From Candidatus Rokubacteria bacterium RIFCSPLOWO2_02_FULL_72_37 (lineage in GTDB: Bacteria > Methylomirabilota > Methylomirabilia > Rokubacteriales > CSP1-6), in the NCBI GenBank assembly GCA_001790315.1, contig MGCE01000054.1, forward strand, positions 3,799-18,404: a DNA stretch of 14,606 bases. The letters run 5' to 3'. Below the pieces are notes generated by a model. The model did no database searches. It had not been told where the DNA came from and saw only the letters and a list, made by a program, of their open reading frames with translations. Positions 1 to 7,408 of this stretch are shown here, piece after piece. A program made the position numbers and the translations under genes. The first letter of the stretch is position 1. Each line of letters starts with the position of its first letter.

Positions 1-471
1 GTCTACGGCGCGCTCGTCCGCGCGGCGCAGATGGCCGGCGGGCTGGAGAGTGTGCTCGAGCAGGCGGTGCGCTACGCGGGCGAGCGCCGCCAGTTCGGCC
101 GGGCGATCGGGAGCTTCCAGGCGATCCAGCAGCAGCTCGCGGTCCTCGCGGGCCACGTGGCCGCGGCGGGCGCGGCTGCGGCGCACGCCTTCCGCGCCGC
201 CGACCGTCGCGATCCCGCTTTCGAGGTCGCCGCCGCGAAGGTCCGCGCGGGCGAGGCCGCGGGCGTCGGCGCGGCGATCGCGCATGCGGTGCACGGCGCG
301 ATCGGCTTCACCTACGAGCACTCGCTGCACTTCGCGACGCGCCGGCTCTGGTCCTGGCGCGCGGAGTTCGGGAGCGAGAGCCGCTGGGCCGCGACGCTCG
401 GGCGCGCCGTCGTCGCACGCGGCGCCGACGCGCTCTGGACCGATCTGACCGCGCGCAGCGTCTCCGGGTAG
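1..471 (+). CDS. Acyl-CoA dehydrogenase, C-terminal part (5' truncated by window)
   Basis: The reading frame is open from base 1 (Val-Tyr-Gly-Ala-Leu...) to TAG at 469-471, so the gene starts upstream; the ATG at 31 is internal. The protein shows the C-terminal helical domain of flavin acyl-CoA dehydrogenases: an Arg-Gln-Phe-Gly-Arg-Ala-Ile-Gly stretch followed by FQAIQQQLA, then a VHGAIGFTYEHSL motif, the usual glycine-rich site near the flavin and dimer interface. The family oxidises acyl-CoA to enoyl-CoA in the cytoplasm with FAD and electron-transfer flavoprotein. After the GFTYEH motif the sequence reads RRLWSWRAEFGSESRW, and I do not see the classical Tyr-Glu-Gly with the catalytic glutamate of medium-chain enzymes. 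Divergent FadE/CaiA-like members often lack it. Substrate cannot be assigned. The family call is secure; the subfamily is not. Confidence 0.9.
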   Translation, partial: VYGALVRAAQMAGGLESVLEQAVRYAGERRQFGRAIGSFQAIQQQLAVLAGHVAAAGAAAAHAFRAADRRDPAFEVAAAKVRAGEAAGVGAAIAHAVHGAIGFTYEHSLHFATRRLWSWRAEFGSESRWAATLGRAVVARGADALWTDLTARSVSG

Positions 472-500
472 CCGCGGAGACGGCGTCGGAATCCGCCGGG

Positions 501-539
501 GGCTCGGGCCCGGCGGCGGCTCCGCCGCTCGCCCGAGCC
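501..539 (+). terminator. Strong GC hairpin downstream of the acyl-CoA dehydrogenase gene
   Basis: A 9-bp outer stem (501-509 GGCTCGGGC with 531-539 GCCCGAGCC) encloses a 6-bp inner stem (513-518 with 523-528, loop GCTC). It begins 30 bases after the TAG stop and about 100 bases before the next gene. There is no T-run after it, so it is not a textbook intrinsic terminator. It may still halt transcription or protect the 3' end, and T-poor terminator hairpins are common in high-GC genomes. The structure is directly seen; the function is inferred. Confidence 0.55.
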
Positions 540-638
540 GAACTGTTCCAGAAAGGTCTCGCAGACCCACGACGCCGTGCAGGAGAGAGGGCGGCGTCTG
601 AGCCGAAGCGTGGTGGGCCGGGGTGCTACGATGCCCTG

Positions 639-3506
639 GTGGTTCCCCGCAGGCGCTTTCTGATTCCCGGTCGCCGCCCGTCCCGATGGCGGGCGGCGTT
701 GCTCCCGCTCGCGCTCGCGCTGGCGGCCTGCGGCGGCCCGGCGCTCCGGGCTGGGGCGCCGCCGCTCGGCGGCGAGCCGCTGCCCACCGACCCCGCCCTG
801 GTGGCGGGCACGCTCGACAACGGCCTGGCTTACGTCGTCCGCCGGCACGCGAATCCCCCGGGCCGGATCGCGATCTGGCTCCACGTTGCGACCGGCTCGC
901 TCAACGAGACCGAGGAGACGCGAGGCCTCGCCCATTACCTCGAGCACATGGCCTTCAACGGCTCCGCCAACTTCCCGCCGGGCTCGCTCATCCCGTTCTT
1001 TCAGGCCCTCGGGATGACCTTCGGTCGCGACCAGAACGCCTTCACGGGCCTCGACCAGACCGTGTACACGTTGGCGCTCCCCGACGCCCGGCCCGAGACG
1101 CTCGACCGCGGGCTCCTCTACCTCTCGGACGTCGCGTTCCGGCTGGCCCTCACGCCGGAGGAGATCGACAAGGAGCGCGGGATCATCCTCGAGGAGCGGC
1201 GCGCCCGGGCCGGGCCCCGCCAGCGGGTGCAGGAGGCCGTGCTGGCCCGCCTGGCGCCCGAGTCGGTCCTCGGCCGCCGCCTGCCCATCGGCACCGAGGA
1301 AACCATCCGCGCGATGAGCCCGGCCCAGTTCCGCGAGTTCTATCGGCGCTGGTACGTGCCGGCCAGCATGACGGTGATCGCCGTCGGCGACGTAGACCCG
1401 TCGGCGCTGACGGCGGTCATCGCCCGGCACTTCGGCGAGGCGGCGCGCGCGCCGCGGCCCGAGCCGCCGCCGGTCGGCGTCCGGCCGAGCGCCGGCACCC
1501 GCGCCATCGTCGCCACCGACCCCGGGCTCGCTCACGCCGAGATCTCCCTGACCCGCGTCGAGCCGGCAGCGCCGCCGGTCACCACCGTGGCCGCGTACCG
1601 GCGCCAGCTCGTCGAGGACCTCGGGCCGTGGATCTTCGGCCGGCGGCTCGAGGCCGCGCTGGGCGACGGGCGGGTCGCGTTCGTGAGAGGCGAGGCCTGG
1701 GTGAGCCGCTGGGCCGACACCGCGCGGATGGCGACCGTCAAGGTCACCACACCGCCCGAGCGCTGGCGCCCGGCCCTGAGCGACTTGGCGACGGCGACGC
1801 AGCAGGTCCGCCTTCATGGCTTCACCGAGGCGGAGCTGGCCGAGGCGCGCGTCGCGTTCCTGGCCCGCGCCGAGCAGGATGCCCAGCAGGAGCCGACACT
1901 GCCGGCCCGCCAGATGATCCAGCGGATCAACGGGGCGGTGGCGCGGCGCGAGCCCGTCGTGGCGGCGGCCGAGCGCCTCGCGCTCGAGCGCCGCCTCCTC
2001 CCCGGCATCACCGCAGAAGAGGTGGGGCGGGCGTTCGCGGTGGGCTTCGATCCGGGGAACGCGGTGTTCGTGCTCACGATGCCGGCGACCGCGAGCGTCC
2101 CGTCGGAGGACGAACTGGCGGACCTTGGCCGGGCCACCCTCGCCCTCCGCCCGCCGGCGCCGCCGCAGCGGTCCGCCCCGGCGGCCCTCCTGGCCGGGCC
2201 GCTCCGCGGCGGCACGGTGGTGGAGGAGCGGGTGCACGAGGCCACCGGCGTCTGGTCGGGATGGCTCGACAACGGCGTGCGCGTCCACCACCGCAAGGTC
2301 GATCAGCGCCGGGACGACGCCGTCGTGACCATCACGCTCGCGGGCGGCGAGATCGAGGAGACCGCCGACACGCGGGGCGTCACCGAGGCCGCCATGGCCG
2401 CGTGGAGCCGGCCGGCCACCAGCCGCCTCACGAGCACCGACATCCGCACGCTCATGACCGGCAAGAAGGTGCGCGTGCAGCCGGGCCTCGGCCGGGACAC
2501 CGTGACCCTCACGGTCTCCGGCGATCCCGCGGCGCTCGAGTCGGGATTCGAGCTGGCCTACCTGCTGCTGACCGATCCGGTCGTCGAGCCCGGGGTCTTC
2601 GCCCAGTGGCGCGAGAACGAAGTGCGCGAGATCGCCGAGCGGGCCCGCGAGCCCCGCGGCGTGCTCGCCGAGGCCCGGGCCGACGCGTTCTACCCCGCGG
2701 GCGAGGCGCGCCTGCGCCCGGTGACGGCGGTCCAGGCGGAGCGCCTCGGCCGCGAGGCGACCCAGGCCGCGCTCCGGGCGCTGATCGCGCGGGCGCCGAT
2801 CGAGGTCGCCGTCGTGGGCGACATCGATCGGGACCGGGCGGTGGCGCTCATCGCGCGCTCCCTCGGCTCGCTCCCGCCGCGCCCGCGCATCGACGACAAG
2901 ACGCTCCGCCACCTGCGCGCGGTGCCGCGGCCGGCCGGCCCCGTGCGCGTGGAGCGGACGGTGCCGACCCGGACCGAGCAGGCCCAGGTGCTCGACGGGT
3001 TCTTCGCGCCCGACATCCAGCAGACACGGGACAGCCGGCTCCTCTTCCTGGCCGCGCGCGTGCTCTCCACGCGCATGAACCGCGCGATCCGCGAGGAGCG
3101 CCAGCTCGTCTACAGCATCGGCGCGCAGCTCGCGCCCGGCGAGGCGTACCCGGGCTTCGGCGTGTTCGCGGCCCAGGCGCCCACCGACCCGGCGAAGGCC
3201 GGCGCCCTCGCCGACGCCGTGGCCGAGATGTTCGCCGCCTTCGCCGCCGAGGGGCCCGGCGCGGAGGAGATGACGGTGGCGCGCCAGCAGCTCCTCACGT
3301 ACCTGGCGGACGCCCTGCGGAGCCCGGAGTTCTGGAGCGCCCGGCTGGCCACGCTCGACTACCGCGGAATCTCGCTCGACGACCTCGCGCGCATCACAGC
3401 CGACTACGCGCGCTTCACCGCCGACGAGGTCCGCGAGGCATTCGCGCGCTACGCGCGCCCCGAGGCGCGCTTCCGCATCGTGGTGCTGCCCGAGCGCGCG
3501 CGCTGA
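639..3506 (+). CDS. M16 family zinc metalloprotease, PqqL-like, predicted lipoprotein
   Basis: A 955-residue protein with the size and layout of two fused M16 peptidase halves, close to the length of E. coli PqqL. It starts at GTG 639; the ATG at 631 is in another frame that stops at once, and no strong Shine-Dalgarno sequence is visible. Residues 1-31 form a lipoprotein signal: Arg-rich n-region, hydrophobic LLPLALALAAC, lipobox Cys31 followed by Gly-Gly. The inverted zinc site is His99-Tyr-Leu-Glu102-His103, and Glu179 (Asp-Lys-Glu-Arg-Gly) is the third metal ligand at the standard distance. The second half lacks an HxxEH but keeps the substrate-binding Arg/Tyr pair in REERQLVYS (Arg818, Tyr825). 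The enzyme should therefore be an active peptide-degrading clamshell in which only the N-half is catalytic. Lipidation would place it on the periplasmic face of a membrane. It stands alone between two intergenic gaps. A role in peptide or protein uptake is possible by analogy with PqqL, but nothing here proves it. Confidence 0.93.
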   Translation: MVPRRRFLIPGRRPSRWRAALLPLALALAACGGPALRAGAPPLGGEPLPTDPALVAGTLDNGLAYVVRRHANPPGRIAIWLHVATGSLNETEETRGLAHYLEHMAFNGSANFPPGSLIPFFQALGMTFGRDQNAFTGLDQTVYTLALPDARPETLDRGLLYLSDVAFRLALTPEEIDKERGIILEERRARAGPRQRVQEAVLARLAPESVLGRRLPIGTEETIRAMSPAQFREFYRRWYVPASMTVIAVGDVDPSALTAVIARHFGEAARAPRPEPPPVGVRPSAGTRAIVATDPGLAHAEISLTRVEPAAPPVTTVAAYRRQLVEDLGPWIFGRRLEAALGDGRVAFVRGEAWVSRWADTARMATVKVTTPPERWRPALSDLATATQQVRLHGFTEAELAEARVAFLARAEQDAQQEPTLPARQMIQRINGAVARREPVVAAAERLALERRLLPGITAEEVGRAFAVGFDPGNAVFVLTMPATASVPSEDELADLGRATLALRPPAPPQRSAPAALLAGPLRGGTVVEERVHEATGVWSGWLDNGVRVHHRKVDQRRDDAVVTITLAGGEIEETADTRGVTEAAMAAWSRPATSRLTSTDIRTLMTGKKVRVQPGLGRDTVTLTVSGDPAALESGFELAYLLLTDPVVEPGVFAQWRENEVREIAERAREPRGVLAEARADAFYPAGEARLRPVTAVQAERLGREATQAALRALIARAPIEVAVVGDIDRDRAVALIARSLGSLPPRPRIDDKTLRHLRAVPRPAGPVRVERTVPTRTEQAQVLDGFFAPDIQQTRDSRLLFLAARVLSTRMNRAIREERQLVYSIGAQLAPGEAYPGFGVFAAQAPTDPAKAGALADAVAEMFAAFAAEGPGAEEMTVARQQLLTYLADALRSPEFWSARLATLDYRGISLDDLARITADYARFTADEVREAFARYARPEARFRIVVLPERAR

Positions 3507-3578
3507 CGCCGGACCTCGGCCGGTCCATCGTCGATCCGGCCCCGGGGGATGCGGCCGTCCGCCCTACTCACGCCGCCC

Positions 3579-3608
3579 TTGACGACGTCCCTGCCGCCAG
3601 CGGATCAT
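3579..3608 (+). promoter_or_regulatory. Candidate sigma70-type promoter of the SBP array
   Basis: TTGACG at 3579-3584 is followed after 18 bases by GATCAT at 3603-3608. This matches 5 of 6 bases of the -35 consensus and 4 of 6 of the -10 consensus at an acceptable spacing. It lies in the 157-base gap between the protease stop and the SBP1 start, and would give a leader of roughly 50 bases. The gap also holds a weak stem (3518-3523 GGCCGG with 3536-3541 CCGGCC) that could end the protease transcript. The motif is visible, but chance matches occur and the lineage's promoter preferences are unknown. Confidence 0.35.
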
Positions 3609-3663
3609 CACGGCGGGAGTCGGATCAGAACCGCGCGGTGTCCGGCGCCGAGGCGAGGGAACG

Positions 3664-4944
3664 ATGAAATGCAGGGTCGGTATCGCCCCTCCCTTCCGGA
3701 CGCGCGCGCGAACGGCGCCGTCGTGGAGAGCTCTCTCCGCCGCGCTCATCGTCTTCCCCCTCTCGGTCGGCACGGCCCCAGGAGCGCTGGCGCAGCCGCC
3801 CCTCCGCATCGGCGCGTCGGTCTCCCAGACCGGGCCGTATGCGCGCCTGGGCCAGAACCAAGTTCGCGGGTATCGGCTCTGCGTCAAGCACACGAACGAG
3901 AAGGGCGGGGTCCTGGGGCGCCGGCTCGAGCTGCTCGTGGAAGACGATCGGTCCGATCCCGCGACCGGCGCCCGCATCTACGAACAGCTGATCACGCGGG
4001 ACAAGGTGGATGCGGTCCTCGGGCCGTACTCCTCCCCCATCACGGAGGCCGTGGCCGACGTGACGGAGAAGCACCGGATGGCCCTGGTGGCGCCCGCGGC
4101 CGCCGCGACCTCCATCTTCAAGAAAGGGCGCAAGTTCGTCTTCATGGTGCTCTCGCCGGCCGAGGTCTACCTGGAAGGGCTGATCGACATGGCGGGCCGG
4201 CGGGGTCTCAGGACGCTCGCCCTCGTCCACGAGGCCACCGTCTTTCCCGACGCCATCGCCCGCGGCACGGTCCAGCTGGCGACGAAGCGCGGACTGCAGA
4301 TCGTCGCCGTCGAGGCCTACGCCAAGGGAACGACCGACTTCTCACCGATCCTCGGCAAGATCCGGACGGCGAGCCCGGACGTGCTGGCCGCAGCCACGTA
4401 CTTCGACGACGCCGTGGCCATCACGCGCCAGCTGAAGGCGCTGAACCTGAACCCCAAGATGTTCGCCGTGACGGTCGGCGGAGACCTGCCGAAGTTCTAC
4501 GAGGTCCTCGGGCGGAACGCGGAGTTCGTCTACGGCGCGGCGCAATGGGAGCCGGAGCTGGTGACGCTGCTCCGTGGCGGCGAGCTGATCCCGGTCGCCC
4601 GCCGCTACCCGGGGGTCCGGGAGTTCGTCGAAGCCCACAGGCAGGAATTCCCGGGAGCCGAGCTCTCCTATCACACGGCTCAGGGGTACGGCGGATGCCA
4701 GGTCTTCGTGGAGGCCGTCCGGCGCGCGGGCTCCCTCGAGGGCGAGAAGGTCAGGGCGGCCATCCTCACCCTGAGCCTCAACACGGTCTACGGCGGATTC
4801 AAGGTGGACCGTGACGGCGTCCAGGTCGCGCACACGATGCTCGTGTTCCAGTGGCAGGACGGCCGGAAGGTCATCGTCTGGCCCGACGAGCTGGCGCCCG
4901 GCAAGCCGCGGTTTCCCACCCCGCCGTGGAGCCAGCGCCCGTGA
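3664..4944 (+). CDS. HAAT-type ABC transporter substrate-binding protein, copy 1 (SBP1)
   Basis: A 426-residue periplasmic binding protein of the branched-chain amino acid/amide type (Peripla_BP_6, LivK-like). ATG 3664 follows GAGGGA (3655-3660). Residues 1-43 are a long twin-Arg-like n-region plus hydrophobic core ending Ala-Leu-Ala before Gln44, a normal signal peptidase I site. The mature part opens with LRIGASVSQTGPYA, the first ligand-loop signature, and continues with GGVLGRRLELLVEDDRSD and YFDDAVAITRQ, all typical of the two-lobed type I fold. It is the first of four paralogues and the only one with its own ATG plus upstream intergenic leader. The mature protein has exactly two cysteines, Cys73 and Cys345, at positions shared by all copies. 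It ends in the array's common tail QWQDGRKVIVWP...PPWSQRP. The usual ligands are amino acids, amides, urea or aromatic acids; the actual ligand cannot be read from sequence. No permease or ATPase is adjacent, so it is an orphan binding protein here. Confidence 0.92.
   Translation: MKCRVGIAPPFRTRARTAPSWRALSAALIVFPLSVGTAPGALAQPPLRIGASVSQTGPYARLGQNQVRGYRLCVKHTNEKGGVLGRRLELLVEDDRSDPATGARIYEQLITRDKVDAVLGPYSSPITEAVADVTEKHRMALVAPAAAATSIFKKGRKFVFMVLSPAEVYLEGLIDMAGRRGLRTLALVHEATVFPDAIARGTVQLATKRGLQIVAVEAYAKGTTDFSPILGKIRTASPDVLAAATYFDDAVAITRQLKALNLNPKMFAVTVGGDLPKFYEVLGRNAEFVYGAAQWEPELVTLLRGGELIPVARRYPGVREFVEAHRQEFPGAELSYHTAQGYGGCQVFVEAVRRAGSLEGEKVRAAILTLSLNTVYGGFKVDRDGVQVAHTMLVFQWQDGRKVIVWPDELAPGKPRFPTPPWSQRP
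4927..4944 (+). promoter_or_regulatory. Embedded SD and GTGA stop/start overlap between SBP1 and SBP2
   Basis: TGGAG (4927-4931) is formed by the Trp and Ser codons of the SBP1 tail. It lies 9 bases before GTG 4941, whose last two bases belong to the SBP1 stop TGA (4942-4944). This decides the SBP2 start: the longer open frame from ATG 4851 runs inside SBP1, while GTG 4941 gives a signal peptide at once. It implies translational coupling. Confidence 0.75.
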
Positions 4945-6167
4945 ACAACGCCGGGAAGGTCGTCGCCGTTGCCGTCCTCGCGGCGTTGGCGTGGGCCACG
5001 GCGTCGATCACAGAGGCTCAGCCGCCGATCCGGATCGGCGCGTCGGCGTCCAAGACCGGGACATATGCGGCCCTGGGCCAGAACCAGCTGCGAGGCTATC
5101 AGCTCTGCATCAAGCAGACGAACGACAAGGGCGGGGTCCTGGGACGGAAGCTCGAGCTCCTCGTGGAGGACGATCGGTCCGACGCCGCTGCGGCCATCCG
5201 CATCTACGAGCGGCTCATCGCGCAGGACAAGGTGGACCTCGTGTTCAGTCCGTACGGCACGCCCCTTACCGAGCCCGTGGCCGATGTCACCGAGAAGTAC
5301 GGGATGCCGCTGGTCTCCCCGATCGCCGCCGCCAGCTCGATGTACAAGAAAGGGCGGAAGTTCCTCTTCATGCTGCCGTCCCCGGGCGAGGTGTACCTCG
5401 AAGGCCTCGTCGACCTGGCGGCCCGACACGGGCTCAAGAGCATCGCCCTGATCAACGAGGACACCCTTTTTCCCAGGACCGCCGCGCAGGGGGTCGCCGA
5501 CCTCGCGAGAAGGAAAGGGCTCCAGATGGTCTTCGCCGCAGCCTACGCGAAGGGAACCAGCGATTTCTCGGCGATCCTGACCAGGGTCCGCGCCGTCGAC
5601 CCGGACGTCCTCGCCGCCGCCACCTTCTTCGAGGACGCGGTGGCGATCAGCCGCCAGATGAAGACCCTCGACGTGAACCCCAGGATGTACGGGGTCACGG
5701 TGGGCGGGGCCCTCCCGAGGTTCTACGAGGTTCTGGGGCGAACCGCGGAGTTCGTCTACAGCGCGAGCCCGTGGGAGCCTGAGCTGGTCACGCTGCGGGC
5801 GGGCGGGCTCATTCCCGTTGCCCGCGAGTACCCGGGCGCCCGGGAGTTCGTGGCGTCGCACGGCAAGGAGTACCCCGGGGCCGATCTCTCGTACCACACC
5901 GCAGCCGGCTACGGAAGCTGCCAGATCCTCATGGAGGCGACCCGGCGCGCGAGCTCCCTCGACCGGGGCAAGATCCGGAGCGCGATTCTGAAGATGGATC
6001 TCAACACGGTCTACGGCGGCTTCAAGGTCGACGCGGACGGCTTCCAGATCGCGCACAAGACGGTCACCATCCAGTGGCAGGACGGCAAGAAGGCGATCGT
6101 CTGGCCCAGCGAGCTGACACCCCGCAAGCCGCGCTTCCCCACCCCGCCGTGGAGCCAGCGCCCGTGA
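4941..6167 (+). CDS. HAAT-type ABC transporter substrate-binding protein, copy 2 (SBP2)
   Basis: A 408-residue paralogue of SBP1 starting at GTG 4941 inside the GTGA overlap. Residues 1-26 are a short signal peptide (one Lys, then an Ala/Val-rich core, Thr-Glu-Ala before Gln27), so this start is well supported. The mature part begins PPIRIGASASKTGTYAALG. Its ligand-pocket segment reads VSPIAAASSMYKKG, different from the VAPAAAATSIFKKG of SBP1. Only two cysteines are present in the mature protein (Cys56, Cys327), matching the pair in the other copies. Its first 200 bases of mature sequence are near-identical in long runs to those of SBP3, which suggests that these two copies separated most recently or exchanged sequence. 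It is cotranscribed and coupled with SBP1 and SBP3. Role: periplasmic capture of a small polar solute, probably amino acid or amide-like; ligand unknown. Confidence 0.92.
   Translation: MNNAGKVVAVAVLAALAWATASITEAQPPIRIGASASKTGTYAALGQNQLRGYQLCIKQTNDKGGVLGRKLELLVEDDRSDAAAAIRIYERLIAQDKVDLVFSPYGTPLTEPVADVTEKYGMPLVSPIAAASSMYKKGRKFLFMLPSPGEVYLEGLVDLAARHGLKSIALINEDTLFPRTAAQGVADLARRKGLQMVFAAAYAKGTSDFSAILTRVRAVDPDVLAAATFFEDAVAISRQMKTLDVNPRMYGVTVGGALPRFYEVLGRTAEFVYSASPWEPELVTLRAGGLIPVAREYPGAREFVASHGKEYPGADLSYHTAAGYGSCQILMEATRRASSLDRGKIRSAILKMDLNTVYGGFKVDADGFQIAHKTVTIQWQDGKKAIVWPSELTPRKPRFPTPPWSQRP
6150..6167 (+). promoter_or_regulatory. Embedded SD and GTGA overlap between SBP2 and SBP3
   Basis: The layout is the same as at the first junction: TGGAG at 6150-6154 in the Trp-Ser codons, 9 bases, then GTG 6164 overlapping the TGA stop at 6165-6167. 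It supports GTG 6164 rather than the in-frame ATG at 6074, which lies inside SBP2. Confidence 0.75.
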
Positions 6168-7393
6168 GCCCCGTCGCGAAGACGTTCGCCGCCGCCGCGG
6201 TTCTCGCGGCGCTGGCGGGGGTGGGCACGCCGGTCACAGAGGCCGAGCCGCCGATCCGGATCGGCGCGTCGCTGTCGCAGACCGGCGCCTACGCGGCCCT
6301 GGGCCAGAACCAGCTGCGCGGCTACCAGCTCTGCGTCAAGCACACGAACGACAAGGGCGGGGTCCTGGGACGCAAGCTCGAACTCGTCGTGGAAGACGAT
6401 CACTCCGAGCTCCCCACGGCCATCCGCATCTACGAGAGGCTCATCACGCAGGACCGGGTGGATCTGGTCCTCGGTCCGTACGGCTCGCCCATCAGCGAGG
6501 CGGTCGCCGACGTGAACGAGAAGCACAGGATGCCCATGGTGGCTCCCGTCGCGGCGACCACCTCGATCTACCGGAAGGGGCGGCAGTTCATCTTCGGCAT
6601 GCTCCCCGCGGCGGAAGACTATCTGGAAGGGCTCATTGACCTGGCCGCCCGCCGGGGACTCAGGACCGTGGTCGTGATCAACGTCGACGAGCTCTTCGCG
6701 AGGACCACGGCCCGGGGCACCATCGAGCTGGCCCGACGCAAGGGGCTTCAGGTGCTCTTCGCCGACAGCTACCCCCTCGGCAACTCCGATTTTTCCGCCC
6801 TCATCGCCAGGGTCCGGGCGGCCGACCCCGACGTGCTGGCGGCCGCCACGCGCTTCGACGACGCGGTGGCCATCGTCCGGCAGTTGAAGGCATCGAACGT
6901 GAATCCCCGGATGTACGGGCTCACAGTGGGCGTGGACACGGCCAAGTTCCAACACGTCCTGGGGCGTGATGCGGAGTTCGTCTATGGCGCCACCCCCTGG
7001 GCGCCCGAGCTGGTCGAGGTCCGGGCCGGCGGCTTGATCCCGATCGCACGGCAGTATCCCGGGGCGCGGGAGTTCCTCGAGTCTCACAGGAAAGAATTCC
7101 CGGGCGCCGATCTCTCCTATCACACCGCTGCCGGTTACGGCGGCTGTCAGATTCTCGTGGAGGCCATCAGGCGGGCCGGGTCTCTGGACGTGGAGAAGCT
7201 CCGCGACGCGATCCTGAAGATGAACCACAACACCGTCTTCGGCGCGTTCAAGGTGGATCCGGACGGTTTTCAGATCGCGCACAAGATGGTGATGTTCCAG
7301 TGGCAGGACGGCAAGAAGGTCATCGTCTGGCCGGAAGAGCTGGCGCCGGGCAAGCCACGCTTTCCGACGCCGCCGTGGAGCCAGCGACGGTGA
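6164..7393 (+). CDS. HAAT-type ABC transporter substrate-binding protein, copy 3 (SBP3)
   Basis: A 409-residue paralogue starting at GTG 6164 in a GTGA overlap with SBP2. Residues 1-27 form a signal peptide ending Thr-Glu-Ala before Glu28. The mature protein begins PPIRIGASLSQTGAYAALG and carries the conserved Cys57/Cys328 pair. It is the most divergent at several pocket and hinge positions: EDDHSELPTA replaces the EDDRSD motif, MLPAAEDYLEG replaces the SPxEVYLEG of the other copies, NVDELFARTTARG replaces an EDTxFP-type segment, and GVDTAKFQHVLG replaces GxxLPxFYEVLG. These changes suggest an altered ligand range rather than decay, since the frame is open throughout. Its end (PPWSQRR, TGGAG, GTGA at 7390-7393) is built to couple to a following SBP, but the next sequence is the back of a reverse-strand module. 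The ligand is unknown. Confidence 0.92.
   Translation: MSPVAKTFAAAAVLAALAGVGTPVTEAEPPIRIGASLSQTGAYAALGQNQLRGYQLCVKHTNDKGGVLGRKLELVVEDDHSELPTAIRIYERLITQDRVDLVLGPYGSPISEAVADVNEKHRMPMVAPVAATTSIYRKGRQFIFGMLPAAEDYLEGLIDLAARRGLRTVVVINVDELFARTTARGTIELARRKGLQVLFADSYPLGNSDFSALIARVRAADPDVLAAATRFDDAVAIVRQLKASNVNPRMYGLTVGVDTAKFQHVLGRDAEFVYGATPWAPELVEVRAGGLIPIARQYPGAREFLESHRKEFPGADLSYHTAAGYGGCQILVEAIRRAGSLDVEKLRDAILKMNHNTVFGAFKVDPDGFQIAHKMVMFQWQDGKKVIVWPEELAPGKPRFPTPPWSQRR
7376..7393 (+). promoter_or_regulatory. Orphan coupling site at the SBP3 end
   Basis: TGGAG (7376-7380), 9 bases, and GTG 7390 overlapping TGA 7391-7393 repeat the junction design. Translation from GTG 7390 gives an Arg-rich sequence (VKRLEPQASVRERRRR) with no signal peptide and no SBP similarity. 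The site therefore appears to have lost its downstream gene to the inserted module. Confidence 0.55.
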
Positions 7394-7394
7394 A

Positions 7395-7408
7395 GAGGCT
7401 CGAGCCTC
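7395..7408. terminator. 14-bp perfect palindrome at the convergent SBP3/nucleotidyltransferase junction
   Basis: GAGGCTCGAGCCTC is its own reverse complement. It lies between the SBP3 stop (7393) and the stop of the reverse-strand nucleotidyltransferase gene (complement of 7407-7409). As RNA it can form a 5-bp stem with a TCGA loop from either strand, a weak bidirectional terminator at best. It also marks the left edge of the inserted module. The palindrome is certain, its role is not. Confidence 0.35.

Noticed and set aside
312..2912. An 866-codon reverse-strand open frame opposite the M16 protease
   Set aside because: Its composition is Arg/Gly/Asp/Leu-rich low-information sequence with no motif, and the + strand has intact catalytic residues and a signal peptide. 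Long antisense frames are expected at this GC content.
4851..4940. Longer N-termini for SBP2 (ATG 4851) and SBP3 (ATG 6074)
   Set aside because: These 30 codons lie inside the preceding gene and would bury the signal peptide. The GTGA starts give a signal peptide immediately and have a spaced SD.
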